Positions 26,489-35,790 are shown, counted from the stretch's first letter. The stretch: DNA of 64,000 nucleotides from Nocardioides acrostichi (GCF_015319165.1 NZ_JADIVZ010000011.1:1-64000); one strand, 5' to 3'. Notes: generated from the sequence alone by a model not told the origin. Made by a program: numbers and translations.

Positions 26489-26508
26489 GAGATGCCGGTT
26501 CGGTCTTC

Positions 26509-28506
26509 TCAGACCGCCACCAGCTGCCACTGGCAACGGGTGGATCCGTCGTACTCGGCCTGCTCGACGTTGGCGCCGGCGGCGGTCGAGCTGCTGGTGC
26601 CGGCCATGACCAGTCCGCTGAAGCGGTTGGTCATGATGACGTACCCGCCGCCCACGGGGGTGATCGCCCAGTGCTGCTGGTAGCAGCTGGCGTCGGCCCA
26701 GAGTCCGACGTTGCCGCCCGTGGCGCGGGAGAGACCCGCGACTTCGACGAGCTTGCCCGAGTTCTGGTCCTTGAGCTTCATGAAGCCGTCCCCGGCGTCG
26801 ACGAAGGCGAACTTCTGGCACGCGGCTCCGGTCCAGGTGTACTGCTGGATGTTCGTCCCGTTCGCGGTGCCGTAGTAGTACACGTCGAGCACCAGCCCGC
26901 TGTTGCGGTTGACGAGGCGGTAGGTGGTGCCGGTGCTCACGGTGCGACTGACCAGGGTGGGCTTGACCGAGCGGCCGCCGATGCGCAGGTCGTTGACGTT
27001 GGCGTAGTTGCCCGAGGCGGCCGTGACGGTCATCTTGACGAATCCCACGTTGCGGTTCGACCACTCCGCGAGCTTGGGCTTGTTGTCGGCGGCCCACGAG
27101 GGGCTTGCCACCTGGGTCCAGGTCGTCCCGTCGGTGGAGACCGAGATGGTGGCGGCGGTGATGTCGCCGTCGGAGCCACCCGTGCGGTTCCACTGCTTGG
27201 GCAGGTACTCCAGGGTCGAGACATTGCTCCACACGCCGCCCAGGTCGATCACCAGGCTCTGGGGGAGGGCCAGTGCCCCGGTGCCGTTGGTGGTGCTCCA
27301 CGTCGACCAGCACTGTTCGGCGCCGCGGTCGCTGTAGGCGTCGATCGCGCGCATGGCGCCCTCGCCGGCGTGCCACCCCGTGGCGTAGGCGGCGACCGGC
27401 GTGACCGGCCACTCTGCGCGCAGGGGCTGGGTGGGCAGGGCCGGCCGCGACGTGTTGGGCGACCAGGCGGCGCCGACCTCGGCGAGCCGGGTGACGATGT
27501 TGGTGTCGAGCTTCCCGTCGCGGTTGGGCGGGCAGTTGAGCAGGAAGCTGGTCCACAGAGGCTCGAGGTAGGCGAGATGGTCGAGGATGGACTGCTTGCT
27601 CATCGGGTCGGTGCTCGGCGTCGAGGGGTGCCAGAACCAGCCGTTGCTGATGGTCTGGCCCTGCACGCCGGCGTAGGTGTTGTTCGCCGGCGCGGAGACG
27701 CCCAGGGGCTCCTCGAAGTAGATCGCGTCGCCCAGCCACGGGACCGACAGCGCGCCGTGATCGATCATGACGCAGTGGGGCTGCAGCGACTTCACCAGGT
27801 TGCGGATGCGCTGGTAGGGCACGCGGCGTTGGCCCATCTGCCAGGCGTAGCCGTCGGTCACGAACATGTCGATGGCGCCGTAGTTGCTGAGCAGTTCGGT
27901 GATCTGGCCCTCGATCAAGGCCAGGTTCTCGGGCTCGACCTCCTGGGCGGAGTCGGAGACGTGCCCTCCGTAGGCCTCGACGGTGTGGGTGCGATCCCAG
28001 ATGGAGAAGTACAGCCCGACCCGCAGGCCGCGGCTGCGGAATGCGTCGCAGTAGGCCTGCACGACGTCGCCGTTCCACGAGGAGTGGCTCACGTTCTGGC
28101 TGCCGTAGGCGGTGGGCCACAGTGCGAAGCCGTCGTGGTGCTTGGTGGTGAGCACGCCGTAGCTCATGCCGGCCGCGGCCGCCGCGTCGGCCCACTGGCC
28201 GCAGTCCACCGCTGTGGGTGCGAAGCGAGCGGGATTCTGGAAGGGCGCGGCCCACTCCTCGTCGGTGAAGGTGCCGAGGTTGAAGTGGTTGAACATGCCG
28301 AACCGCAGATTCACCAGCGAGGCCAGGTCGCTTTGGGTGTCGGCCAGCGCGGCCGGGAGCCACCCGCGAGGGCCCGCGCTGAGCGCCAGCGGGGAGAGGG
28401 CCGCGGCCACTCCGGCGGCTCCCAGCAGGCCACGTCGCGAGAGTGCCGGACCGCCGCCACCACGAGGCTCCGGGGTGGGTCGTGACGATGCGTGTCCAGG
28501 GACCAT
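26509..28506 (-). CDS. Exported alpha-L-fucosidase (GH29) with F5/8-type and ricin-B domains
   Basis: This 665-residue enzyme carries a Tat-like signal (LSRRGLLGAAGVAAALSPLALS). The GH29 domain runs from NLRFGMFNHFNLGTF through TTKHHDGFALWPT to the probable nucleophile Asp218 in FVTDGYAW. A discoidin-like (F5/8 C) region (about 375-500, WSTWSTTNGTGALALPQSLV) and a C-terminal CBM13 ricin-type lectin (about 525-665) with Q-x-W-like motifs (SCYQQHWAI, STRCQWQLV) follow. It should cut terminal alpha-L-fucose from glycans outside the cell. ATG 28506 was preferred to the TTG just before it because GGAGG lies 5 nt upstream. It is divergent from a second fucosidase. Confidence 0.88.
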   Translation of the reverse strand: MVPGHASSRPTPEPRGGGGPALSRRGLLGAAGVAAALSPLALSAGPRGWLPAALADTQSDLASLVNLRFGMFNHFNLGTFTDEEWAAPFQNPARFAPTAVDCGQWADAAAAAGMSYGVLTTKHHDGFALWPTAYGSQNVSHSSWNGDVVQAYCDAFRSRGLRVGLYFSIWDRTHTVEAYGGHVSDSAQEVEPENLALIEGQITELLSNYGAIDMFVTDGYAWQMGQRRVPYQRIRNLVKSLQPHCVMIDHGALSVPWLGDAIYFEEPLGVSAPANNTYAGVQGQTISNGWFWHPSTPSTDPMSKQSILDHLAYLEPLWTSFLLNCPPNRDGKLDTNIVTRLAEVGAAWSPNTSRPALPTQPLRAEWPVTPVAAYATGWHAGEGAMRAIDAYSDRGAEQCWSTWSTTNGTGALALPQSLVIDLGGVWSNVSTLEYLPKQWNRTGGSDGDITAATISVSTDGTTWTQVASPSWAADNKPKLAEWSNRNVGFVKMTVTAASGNYANVNDLRIGGRSVKPTLVSRTVSTGTTYRLVNRNSGLVLDVYYYGTANGTNIQQYTWTGAACQKFAFVDAGDGFMKLKDQNSGKLVEVAGLSRATGGNVGLWADASCYQQHWAITPVGGGYVIMTNRFSGLVMAGTSSSTAAGANVEQAEYDGSTRCQWQLVAV

Positions 28507-28555
28507 CAATGCCTCCAGGGGTCAGGGACCGGCGCCATGCCGGCACGCCGACGGT

Positions 28556-28571
28556 AGTGATGGCGATCACA
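28556..28571. promoter_or_regulatory. CRP/GlxR-like site, AGTGA-N6-TCACA
   Basis: AGTGATGGCGATCACA matches the CRP/GlxR consensus TGTGA-N6-TCACA at nine of ten half-site positions. It lies 50 bp upstream of the minus-strand fucosidase start, in an AT-rich island (28560-28660) that probably holds both divergent promoters. Carbon-catabolite control is inferred. Confidence 0.5.
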
Positions 28572-28652
28572 ACAAAGCAAGTATTGATCTGATCTTTAAC
28601 ACAGCATCGTTCGACATCAAGCCACAAGTGCGACAGATTGACGCCTGCAAGT

Positions 28653-28668
28653 TGTGACGAGCTTCACT
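28653..28668. promoter_or_regulatory. Second CRP/GlxR-like site, TGTGA-N6-TCACT
   Basis: TGTGACGAGCTTCACT matches TGTGA-N6-TCACA with one change. It ends only 15 bp before the ATG of the plus-strand fucosidase and abuts its Shine-Dalgarno GAGAGGAAAG, a position suited to repression rather than activation. Confidence 0.5.
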
Positions 28669-28683
28669 TCGAGAGGAAAGATC

Positions 28684-30975
28684 ATGCGATCAATCAAGCG
28701 CTCGCGACTCGGGGCAGCCGCCCTGCTCGTGGCCGTACCGCTGACGCTGACAGCGTTGCCGCAGGCCTCCGTCGGCGCGCCGGCGAACCCGGCAGACCGG
28801 TCCACGGCCTCCGACCGGCCGGGCCCCTACGAGGCGACCTGGCAATCGGTCGACCAGCACCAGGCATCCCCGGCGTGGTTCAAGAACGCCAAGTTCGGCA
28901 TCTACTGGCACTGGGGCGCGTTCACGGAGCCCGAGTACGGCAGTGAGTGGTACGGCCGCGACATGTTCATCGACGGCTCGTCGGTGAACCGGCACCACCA
29001 GGACACCTACGGCGACCCCACCGAGTGGGGCTATGAGAACTTCATCGACGGCGGCACCGACAAGGCAGGCAACGAAGTCCAGTTCAAGCCGGTCCTGAAG
29101 TCGCAGGGCGGGTCGTTCGCTCCCAACGCCTGGGCCCGACTGTTCAAGCGGGCCGGCGCGCAGTTCGCCGGTCCGGTGGCCGAGCACCACGACGGCTACT
29201 CGATGTGGGACAGCGACGTCAACGAGTGGAACTCCGTGGATCGCGGACCCAACCTCGACCTGCTCAAGATCTTCTCGCGCGCCGTCCGCAAGCAGCACAT
29301 GAAGCTGCTGGTGGCCATGCACCACTCGTTCAACTTCAACGGCTTCTACGACTACGCGCCCGAGCAGACCGACCCGAGTCTGCAGAAGCTCTACGGTCAG
29401 CTGCCCCGCGACGAGGAGAACCAGCTCTGGTTCGACAAGCTCAAGGAGGTCATCGACGAGGCCCACCCCGACATCCTCTGGCAGGACTTCGGCCTCGACA
29501 GCCCCGGCTACTGCTTCAACGACGGCCCGTGTGCGGTCGATGAGCAGCAGCGCCTGAACTTCCTGGCCTACTACTACAACCAGGCCCAGAAGTGGGGCAA
29601 GGACGTGGTGGCGACCTACAAGCACTTCGACAGCGGCTTCAACACCAACGGTGAGGTCGCCGACTACGAGCGCGGCGGCCCGGCCGACATCGTGCGCCCC
29701 TACTGGCTCACCGACGACGCGGTGAGCAGCAGCAGCTGGAGCTACACCCAGGGCATCGGCTACTACTCCTCGCAGGCGATCCTGCACGCGCTCATCGACC
29801 GCGTCTCGAAGAACGGCAACATGCTGCTCAACGTCTCGCCGACCAAAGAGGGCACGATCCCGCAGGCGCAGCGAGACGTGCTCTACGACATGGGTGACTA
29901 CCTGCACCGCAACGGCGAGTCCATCTACAAGACCCGTGCCTGGGACGTCTACGGCGAGGGCCCGACGCTCATGGGCGGCGGCATCTTCTCCGCGCCCAAG
30001 GCCGGCACCGCCCAGGACATCCGATTCACCCGAAGCCGCTCGGACCGGGTGCTCTACGCCACCGTCCTGGGCTGGCCCGGAGACGGCGCGACCCTGGACA
30101 TCGACACCCTGGGCTCCGACGACGTCGACCTGCGCGACCTCTCCAAGGTCCAGCTGATCGGGCCCAAGGCGCACTCCTACCGCAATCTGCGTCACGAGCA
30201 GACGGCTTCGGCGCTCGAGGTGACCATGCCGAGCCGGCGACCGGTCAAGCAGGACGCCTATGTGGTCAAGCTGACTTTCGGCGACAAGCTCCCGGCTCCG
30301 GTCTCCTCGGGGACGGCCGGGCTGTTCGAGCGCACCGGGGCTCACGGCCGCAGCGCCCGCCTGGCCCAGGGCAGCTACACCGCCTCCGACCTCAAGAAGC
30401 TCGGTGTCGACGCCGACAAGGTGCGCTCACTGCGCGTGGGCGCGGGTGCTCAGGTCACGGTCTACCCCGAGGACGACTTCTCGGGCACGCCGACCACCTA
30501 CACCGGCGACCAGGCGCGTCTGGCACGCCACAGCGTGGGCTCGGTCGAGGTCGCCCTCGACGTCTCCGAGCCGTTCCTCATCACCAACCAGACCAACGGC
30601 ATGGTGATCGACGGCGACGAGCTCGGTGCGGGCGAGGAGGTCGCCCAGCACGCGGCCGACTCGGCCGCCGACCAGCAGTGGCGCCTGGTCGAGGCCGGAG
30701 GTGACTACTACCGGATCGAGAACGAGGCCACGGGGTGGGTGATCGACGGGCTCGAGCGGTCCTCCGGTTCCCACGTGACCCAGGAGGAGTCCTCGGACGC
30801 GGACTCGCAGCTGTGGAGCCTCCAGGCAGCGGGTGACGGCTGGTCCTACGTGGTCAACAAGGCGACCGGCCTGGGGCTCGACAGCGGCGGAAACGTCTCC
30901 GACGGCGCGCCGCTGAAGCAGTGGGTGCTGGACGGCAGCCCGAACCTGCGCTGGTCCTTCACCGCCGCGCACTGA
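28684..30975 (+). CDS. Secreted alpha-L-fucosidase (GH29) with C-terminal ricin-type lectin
   Basis: This 763-residue enzyme has a signal peptide (SIKRSRLGAAALLVAVPLTL) and a GH29 domain with WFKNAKFGIYWHWGAF, GPVAEHHDGYSMWDS and the likely nucleophile Asp268 in ILWQDFGLD; LLNVSPTKEGTIP ends the barrel. A C-terminal beta-sandwich follows, a short segment like beta/gamma-crystallin repeats (VTVYPEDDFSGTPTTYTGD, uncertain), and a CBM13 ricin fold (FLITNQTNGMVIDGDEL ... QLWSLQ). Sequence similarity to the divergent fucosidase is modest, suggesting different linkage preference. ATG 28684 has a good GAGAGG Shine-Dalgarno. The fucose importer and catabolic operon follow downstream. Confidence 0.9.
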   Translation: MRSIKRSRLGAAALLVAVPLTLTALPQASVGAPANPADRSTASDRPGPYEATWQSVDQHQASPAWFKNAKFGIYWHWGAFTEPEYGSEWYGRDMFIDGSSVNRHHQDTYGDPTEWGYENFIDGGTDKAGNEVQFKPVLKSQGGSFAPNAWARLFKRAGAQFAGPVAEHHDGYSMWDSDVNEWNSVDRGPNLDLLKIFSRAVRKQHMKLLVAMHHSFNFNGFYDYAPEQTDPSLQKLYGQLPRDEENQLWFDKLKEVIDEAHPDILWQDFGLDSPGYCFNDGPCAVDEQQRLNFLAYYYNQAQKWGKDVVATYKHFDSGFNTNGEVADYERGGPADIVRPYWLTDDAVSSSSWSYTQGIGYYSSQAILHALIDRVSKNGNMLLNVSPTKEGTIPQAQRDVLYDMGDYLHRNGESIYKTRAWDVYGEGPTLMGGGIFSAPKAGTAQDIRFTRSRSDRVLYATVLGWPGDGATLDIDTLGSDDVDLRDLSKVQLIGPKAHSYRNLRHEQTASALEVTMPSRRPVKQDAYVVKLTFGDKLPAPVSSGTAGLFERTGAHGRSARLAQGSYTASDLKKLGVDADKVRSLRVGAGAQVTVYPEDDFSGTPTTYTGDQARLARHSVGSVEVALDVSEPFLITNQTNGMVIDGDELGAGEEVAQHAADSAADQQWRLVEAGGDYYRIENEATGWVIDGLERSSGSHVTQEESSDADSQLWSLQAAGDGWSYVVNKATGLGLDSGGNVSDGAPLKQWVLDGSPNLRWSFTAAH

Positions 30976-30989
30976 CGTCACCGACCCGC

Positions 30990-31030
30990 GGATCCCGGTG
31001 GCGCGAGCGATGCTCGCGCCGCCGGGATCC
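30990..31030 (+). terminator. Terminator after the plus-strand fucosidase
   Basis: Arms of 19 bp (30990-31008 and 31012-31030, GGATCCCGGTGGCGCGAGC against GCTCGCGCCGCCGGGATCC, one G-T mismatch) with a 3-nt loop. It separates the fucosidase from the regulator gene. Confidence 0.75.
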
Positions 31031-31090
31031 CGTGCGTTCGGTGTCCTACGGTGTCTGAGCCGGGCCGGAGAGTCTCGGGGAAGGGGAGCC

Positions 31091-31843
31091 ATGGAGCGCG
31101 ATTCCGAAGGGGGAGAGGCACGCATGTCACAAACGGACATCGTCGTCTCGAAGGTCAAACGGATGATCGTGGAGGGGGAGTTGCGACCGGGCGACCGGCT
31201 GCCGATCGAGAAGGAGCTCGCCGAGCGGCTCGGGGTCTCGCGCAGTCCGCTGCGCGAGGGGGTGCGGGCGCTAGCCATGATGGGGGTTCTGCAGGTGCGC
31301 CAGGGCGCCGGCACCTTCGTCACGGCTCTGGACTCCGAGCTGTTGCTGGCGCCGCTGGAGTTCGTTGTCGAGCTGCACTCCGGTGACGTGGAGTCGGATC
31401 TGCACACCGTGCGTCGGGTGCTCGAGACCGAGGCGTGTGCCCGGGCGGCGCTGCTCATCGACGACGCCGCCCTCGAGCGCGCCGAGGCGGTGCTGGCCGG
31501 CGTCGACGAGATGCTGGAGCAGGGCACGTTCGACGAGTCGCGCGGGCTCCAGGCCGACATGGAGTTCCACGACATCATCTCCTCGGCATGCGGCAACCCG
31601 ATCCTGCGCACCCTCATCGGAGCGCTCTCCTCCAAGACGGTGCGCGCGCGCATGTGGCGTGCCCTGGTGACCGAGGGCGTGAGCCGCAGCACGCACCGAG
31701 AGCACCGCGCGATCCTCGAGGCGTTGCGTGAGGGGGATCCCGAGAGGGCCCGACTGCGCATGGCCGTGCACCTGGTGGAGGTCGAGGACTTCCTCAGTAG
31801 TCCCGATGCCCAGGCGCCCGACGACCTGCTGGAGAACTCTTGA
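31091..31843 (+). CDS. GntR-family regulator, FadR subfamily (likely fucose repressor)
   Basis: This 250-residue regulator has an N-terminal winged HTH (VVSKVKRMIVEGELRPGDRLPIEKELAERLGVSRSPLREGVRALAMMGVLQVRQGAGTFV, abridged here as positions about 17-78). A C-terminal FCD all-helical ligand domain follows, with the conserved metal-site pattern RRVLETEACARAA, DMEFHDIISSACGNPIL and HREHRAILEAL. The His and Asp residues of such FCD domains usually bind a metal that holds a sugar acid. ATG 31091 has GGGGAG just upstream; a start at 31124 is possible. Being the first gene before the fucose importer operon, it probably represses that operon and responds to fucose or fuconate (inference). Confidence 0.85.
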   Translation: MERDSEGGEARMSQTDIVVSKVKRMIVEGELRPGDRLPIEKELAERLGVSRSPLREGVRALAMMGVLQVRQGAGTFVTALDSELLLAPLEFVVELHSGDVESDLHTVRRVLETEACARAALLIDDAALERAEAVLAGVDEMLEQGTFDESRGLQADMEFHDIISSACGNPILRTLIGALSSKTVRARMWRALVTEGVSRSTHREHRAILEALREGDPERARLRMAVHLVEVEDFLSSPDAQAPDDLLENS

Positions 31844-31857
31844 AGGTCGTATGATGT

Positions 31858-31931
31858 TTAAGGCTTAAGCAGACTCAATCTTTACAATTTCACGAGTAGC
31901 TGTTGCTAGACATCACATGATTGTGACACTA
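31858..31931 (+). promoter_or_regulatory. AT-rich promoter region of the fucose operon with candidate GntR operators
   Basis: This AT-rich stretch in the 189-bp gap holds three symmetrical sites. TTAAGGCTTAA (31858-31868) is a perfect palindrome. TCACATGATTGTGA (31913-31926) is an inverted repeat. TTGTGACACTA (31921-31931) fits the FadR-subfamily pattern TnGTnnnACnA. TTTACA (31881-31886) is a possible -35 element. Which site the neighbouring GntR protein uses cannot be decided from sequence. Confidence 0.45.
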
Positions 31932-32032
31932 GTCTCGTGGTCGTCGTCACACAGTCAACGTGCTGGCGAACTCCATCGAGTGGTCTCCGGCGGTCGCCGG
32001 ATCGGCCGTGATTCAGTGAAAGTGAGAATCTG

Positions 32033-33067
32033 GTGAGCACACTTCGCACGAAGGTCGCCGGCGTCGCCGCCATCGCGCTCTCGGCCGCGCCCCTGGCAGC
32101 CTGCGGAGGCGAGTCGACGACGAGCTCGGCGTCGTCCGACGCAGCCAAGATCTGCGTGGACTTCCCGCGCTCGGACACCGACTTCTGGAACGCCTTCATC
32201 TCCTACGTTCCCCAGTACGCCGACGAGATGGATCTGGACGTCAGCACCAGCAACTCCGCCGGCGACGTGCAGAAGCTGGTCGCCAACGTGACCGCCTGCG
32301 TCAACCAGGGCGGCAAGGCCGTCGTCATTGCGCCCCAGGACACCGCGGCGGTCGCTCCGCTGCTGGAGCAGATGGCTGCCAAGGACATCCCGGTCGTCAG
32401 CCTCGACACGGCGCCCGACAGCGGCACCGCCTACATGGTCGTGCGTGCCGACAACAAGGCCCTGGGTGAGCAGGCGTGCGAGTACCTGGGCGAGCAGATG
32501 GGCGGCAAGGGTGCGGTGGTCGAGCTCATGGGCGGCCAGGACTCCGTGAACGGCCGCGACCGCCGTGAGGGCTTCGGCGAGTGCATGAAGTCGAAGTACC
32601 CCGACATCCGCGTCATCGAGGAGCCGTCGGAGTGGGAGGCCGACAAGGCCCAGAGTCAGCTCCAGACCGCGATCGGCGCCAACCAGGACGTCCGTGGCGT
32701 CTACATGGCCTCGAGCTTCGCCCTCGCCGGCACCATCCAGGTGCTGAAGGCCGCGGGCAAGCCCACCGACCCCAGCGACCCCGACCACGTCTTCGTCGTC
32801 TCCAACGACGGCATCCCGCAGGAGTACAAGGACATCTCCGAGGGCACCCTCGACGCCACCGTCTCCCAGCCGGCCGACCTCTATGCCAAGTACGGCCTCT
32901 ACTACGCCGAGGCTGCCATCAAGGGCGAGACCTTCGAGCCGGGCGAGACCGACCACGACAGCACCATCGTCGAGGACGACAACGGGTTCCTCGAGGACCA
33001 GCTGCCCTCGGTCCTGGTGACCAAGGACAACGTCGACGACCCCGATCTGTGGGGCAACACCCTCTGA
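32033..33067 (+). CDS. Sugar ABC transporter substrate-binding lipoprotein (likely L-fucose)
   Basis: This 344-residue type-I periplasmic-binding-fold protein of the RbsB class has a signal with lipobox LAAC (Cys about residue 24) and a Ser/Thr spacer. KICVDFPRSDTDFWNAFISYVPQYA opens the mature fold; VIAPQDTAAVAPLLEQM, VVSLDTAPDSGTAYMVVRADN and VVELMGGQDSVNGRDRREGF are the hinge and ligand strands. It delivers a monosaccharide to the permease at 34729. Fucose is inferred from the catabolic genes in the same operon. The GTG start is 189 bp from the regulator gene. Confidence 0.85.
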   Translation: MSTLRTKVAGVAAIALSAAPLAACGGESTTSSASSDAAKICVDFPRSDTDFWNAFISYVPQYADEMDLDVSTSNSAGDVQKLVANVTACVNQGGKAVVIAPQDTAAVAPLLEQMAAKDIPVVSLDTAPDSGTAYMVVRADNKALGEQACEYLGEQMGGKGAVVELMGGQDSVNGRDRREGFGECMKSKYPDIRVIEEPSEWEADKAQSQLQTAIGANQDVRGVYMASSFALAGTIQVLKAAGKPTDPSDPDHVFVVSNDGIPQEYKDISEGTLDATVSQPADLYAKYGLYYAEAAIKGETFEPGETDHDSTIVEDDNGFLEDQLPSVLVTKDNVDDPDLWGNTL

Positions 33068-33158
33068 CCCCACCCGACCTGGTCGGCCGCTCCTGGTGAT
33101 CCCGGGGCGGCCGACCAGCACCACCATCTCGGCACACCACCCCTGGAGAGGACACCAC

Positions 33159-34736
33159 GTGACTGGCACGCCCAGCCCGGATCTCGGCGCCCCCCGTGAC
33201 GTCTCCGCAGCACTGTCCGCCGACCGGCCCGCCGCCTTGCCGCCCGCCCTGGAGGCCCGCGACCTGGTCAAGAGGTACGGGCCGACCACCGCTTTGGACG
33301 GCGCCCACCTGGTCATCGCCGACGGCGAGGCCCACGCGCTCGTCGGGCGCAACGGCGCCGGCAAGTCGACCTTCGTGCAGATCGTGACCGGGCTGCAGAC
33401 CCCGGACGAGGGCACCGTGTCGTTCGCCGGCCGGCCAGCCCCCGCGGTCAGCGACCGCAACGCATGGCGCAGCAGCGTGGCCTGCGTCTATCAGCACTCC
33501 ACCATCATCCCGAGCCTCACGGTCGCCGAGAACGTCTTCTTGAACCGTCAGCGCCGCAGCAATGGCGGACTCATCGCCTGGTCGGCGGTGAAGCGGGAGA
33601 GCCAGGAGCTGCTCGACGCGTGGGACATCCCGGTGCGCGCGGAAGCGATGGCCTCCGAGCTCAGCGTCGAGCAGCGCCAGATGGTCGACATCGCCCGGGC
33701 GCTCTCGTTCGGTGCCCGATTGATCATCCTCGACGAACCGACCGCCCAGCTGGACGCGCGCGGCATCGAGCGTCTCTTCTCGCGTCTGCGCGACCTCCAG
33801 GGGCGCGGGGTCAGCGTGCTCTTCATCAGCCATCACCTCCAGGAGATCTACGAGATCTGCCAGACGGTGACCGTCTTCCGCGACGCTCGCCACATCGTGA
33901 CCAGCCCGGTCACGGCGCTCCCGAAGTCCGACCTCATCGATGCCATGACCGGTGAGGCGCACATCGCGACCGCGGCCGACGAGCGCGTCAGCGCGGCCCG
34001 GCCCGGGGAGCCGCACCTGCTCGTCACCGGACTCGGGCGGGCCGGGGAGTTCGACGACGTGTCGCTGCACGTGCAGCCGGGCGAGGTCGTCGGCATCACC
34101 GGCAGCGCCAGCAGTGGCCGCATCGAGCTCGCCGAGTGCATCGTGGGTCTGCGCCAGCAGGACTCCGGAACCCGCACGGTGCGGGGCCGAGACGTCGGCG
34201 CCGGGGTGCCCGCCGCTCTCGCCGCGGGCATCGGCTTCGTCCCGCGCGACCGCCGCCACGAGGGCTTCGTGCCGCTCCTGGGCGTCGGCGAGAACGCGAC
34301 GATGACCGTGCCGCAGCGTTTCGGCCGCTTCGGCTTCATCGACTTGCGTCGCCGCGACGCGAGCGCCCACCGAGCCATCGCCGATCTCTCGATCAAGGCG
34401 ACCGGTCCGGAGCAGCCCGTCGGGAGTCTCTCCGGCGGCAACCAGCAGAAGGTCGTGATGGCCAGGGCGCTGGCCAACGACCCCGACGTCCTGGTGCTCA
34501 TGCACCCCACGGCGGGCGTCGACGTCCGCTCGAAGCAGACCCTGATGTCGGTCGTCGACGGCGTCCGCGAGCAGGGCACCGCCGTGATCATCGTGAGCGA
34601 TGAGCTGGAGGATCTCTACCCCTGCGACCGCGTCCTCGTGATGCGCCAGGGATCACTCGTCGCATCGTTCGACGCCGGCTGGTCCGAACACGACCTCGTC
34701 GCGTCCATCGAAGGAATGGAGCAGGAGAATGTCTGA
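33159..34736 (+). CDS. RbsA-type sugar ABC transporter ATPase (two nucleotide-binding domains)
   Basis: This 525-residue fusion of two ATPase domains is typical of ribose/xylose-class importers. Domain 1 has Walker A GRNGAGKST, signature region ELSVEQRQMVDIARAL and Walker B LIILDEPTAQLD. Domain 2 has a degenerate Walker A (GITGSASSGRIELAE, arginine in place of lysine) but an intact LSGGNQQKVVMARAL, as is normal for RbsA. GTG at 33159 follows GGAGAGG. The stop overlaps the permease ATG by 8 bp, implying translational coupling. Confidence 0.92.
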   Translation: MTGTPSPDLGAPRDVSAALSADRPAALPPALEARDLVKRYGPTTALDGAHLVIADGEAHALVGRNGAGKSTFVQIVTGLQTPDEGTVSFAGRPAPAVSDRNAWRSSVACVYQHSTIIPSLTVAENVFLNRQRRSNGGLIAWSAVKRESQELLDAWDIPVRAEAMASELSVEQRQMVDIARALSFGARLIILDEPTAQLDARGIERLFSRLRDLQGRGVSVLFISHHLQEIYEICQTVTVFRDARHIVTSPVTALPKSDLIDAMTGEAHIATAADERVSAARPGEPHLLVTGLGRAGEFDDVSLHVQPGEVVGITGSASSGRIELAECIVGLRQQDSGTRTVRGRDVGAGVPAALAAGIGFVPRDRRHEGFVPLLGVGENATMTVPQRFGRFGFIDLRRRDASAHRAIADLSIKATGPEQPVGSLSGGNQQKVVMARALANDPDVLVLMHPTAGVDVRSKQTLMSVVDGVREQGTAVIIVSDELEDLYPCDRVLVMRQGSLVASFDAGWSEHDLVASIEGMEQENV

Positions 34737-35787
34737 GTCAGTCGGTGCCGACGTGCGAGAGCTGAGCGGTACCAAGACCGCGTCGCGGTCCGCCTCCGGG
34801 CGGGGAGCCTCGCACGGCCCCCGCGTGCGCCTGGCGCAGTTGCGAGACCTGGCGCTGCTGCCGGCGATCGCGCTGATCTTGGTGATCGGGTCGTTCACCG
34901 ACCCCTACTTCTTGACCAAGACCAATCTGGTCAACGTGCTGCAGCAGCAGTCCGAGATCTCGCTGGTCGTGCTGGGCCAGGTGCTGGTCATGATCGTCGG
35001 CAAGCTCGACCTGAGCCTGGAGTCGACCGTCGGCCTGGCCCCGGGCATCGCGGTGTGGTTGATCCTGCCGATCGACCCCGGCCACGGCCAGGGGCTCGAA
35101 CTCCCCGGCGCCTTGTCGCTGCCGATCGCCCTGGCCGTGGGCGTCGTCATCGGTCTGGTCAACGGCCTGCTGATGGTGAAGTTCAAGCTCAGCGGCTTCA
35201 TCGTGACCCTGGGCATGCTCATCACCCTGCGCGGCCTGCTCAACGGCATCTCCCAGGGTCAGACCTTCTTCGGGCTGCCCTCCTCCATGACCTACCTCGG
35301 CAGCGCCATCTGGCTGGGCCTGCCGGCGTCGGTGTGGATCTCGCTGGCACTCTTCGCCGTGGGTGTGGTGCTGCTGCGCTACCACCGCTGGGGCCGTGCC
35401 CTCTACGCCATCGGCGGCAACGCCGACGCGGCGAAGGCGGCGGGCATCCGCGTCGACCGGGTCATCTGGACGACGCTGGTCATCGCCAGCGTGCTCGCCG
35501 CCCTGGCGGGGGTGCTGCTCGCAGGGCGCCTCGCCTCGGTGTCGGCCTCCTCGGGCGACGGCTGGATCTTCACCGTCTTCGCAGCGGCGGTCATCGGCGG
35601 CGTGAGCCTCAACGGCGGCAAGGGCACCGTGTTCGGCGCGTTCTGCGGCATCCTGCTGCTCTTCTTGGTGCAGAACGTGCTCACCCTGGCCGGCGTGCCG
35701 GCCGAGTGGATCGACTTCCTCAACGGCTCGATCATCCTCGGTGCCCTGGTCGTGAGCCGGATCGCCTCCGGCAAGGAACAGGACTAA
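34729..35787 (+). CDS. Sugar ABC transporter permease (RbsC type)
   Basis: This 352-residue membrane protein of the BPD_transp_2 family has about nine hydrophobic segments. Family landmarks are VLGQVLVMIVGKLDLSLESTVGL (membrane segment with the conserved DLS), GLVNGLLMVKFKLSGFIVTLGM, the ATPase-coupling loop YAIGGNADAAKAAGIRVDR, and AAAVIGGVSLNGGKGTVFG near the C-terminus. It probably works as a homodimer with the two-domain ATPase. The ATG lies inside the ATPase stop overlap; the next gene begins 3 bp after its stop. Confidence 0.92.
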   Translation: MSESVGADVRELSGTKTASRSASGRGASHGPRVRLAQLRDLALLPAIALILVIGSFTDPYFLTKTNLVNVLQQQSEISLVVLGQVLVMIVGKLDLSLESTVGLAPGIAVWLILPIDPGHGQGLELPGALSLPIALAVGVVIGLVNGLLMVKFKLSGFIVTLGMLITLRGLLNGISQGQTFFGLPSSMTYLGSAIWLGLPASVWISLALFAVGVVLLRYHRWGRALYAIGGNADAAKAAGIRVDRVIWTTLVIASVLAALAGVLLAGRLASVSASSGDGWIFTVFAAAVIGGVSLNGGKGTVFGAFCGILLLFLVQNVLTLAGVPAEWIDFLNGSIILGALVVSRIASGKEQD

Positions 35788-35790
35788 GCC

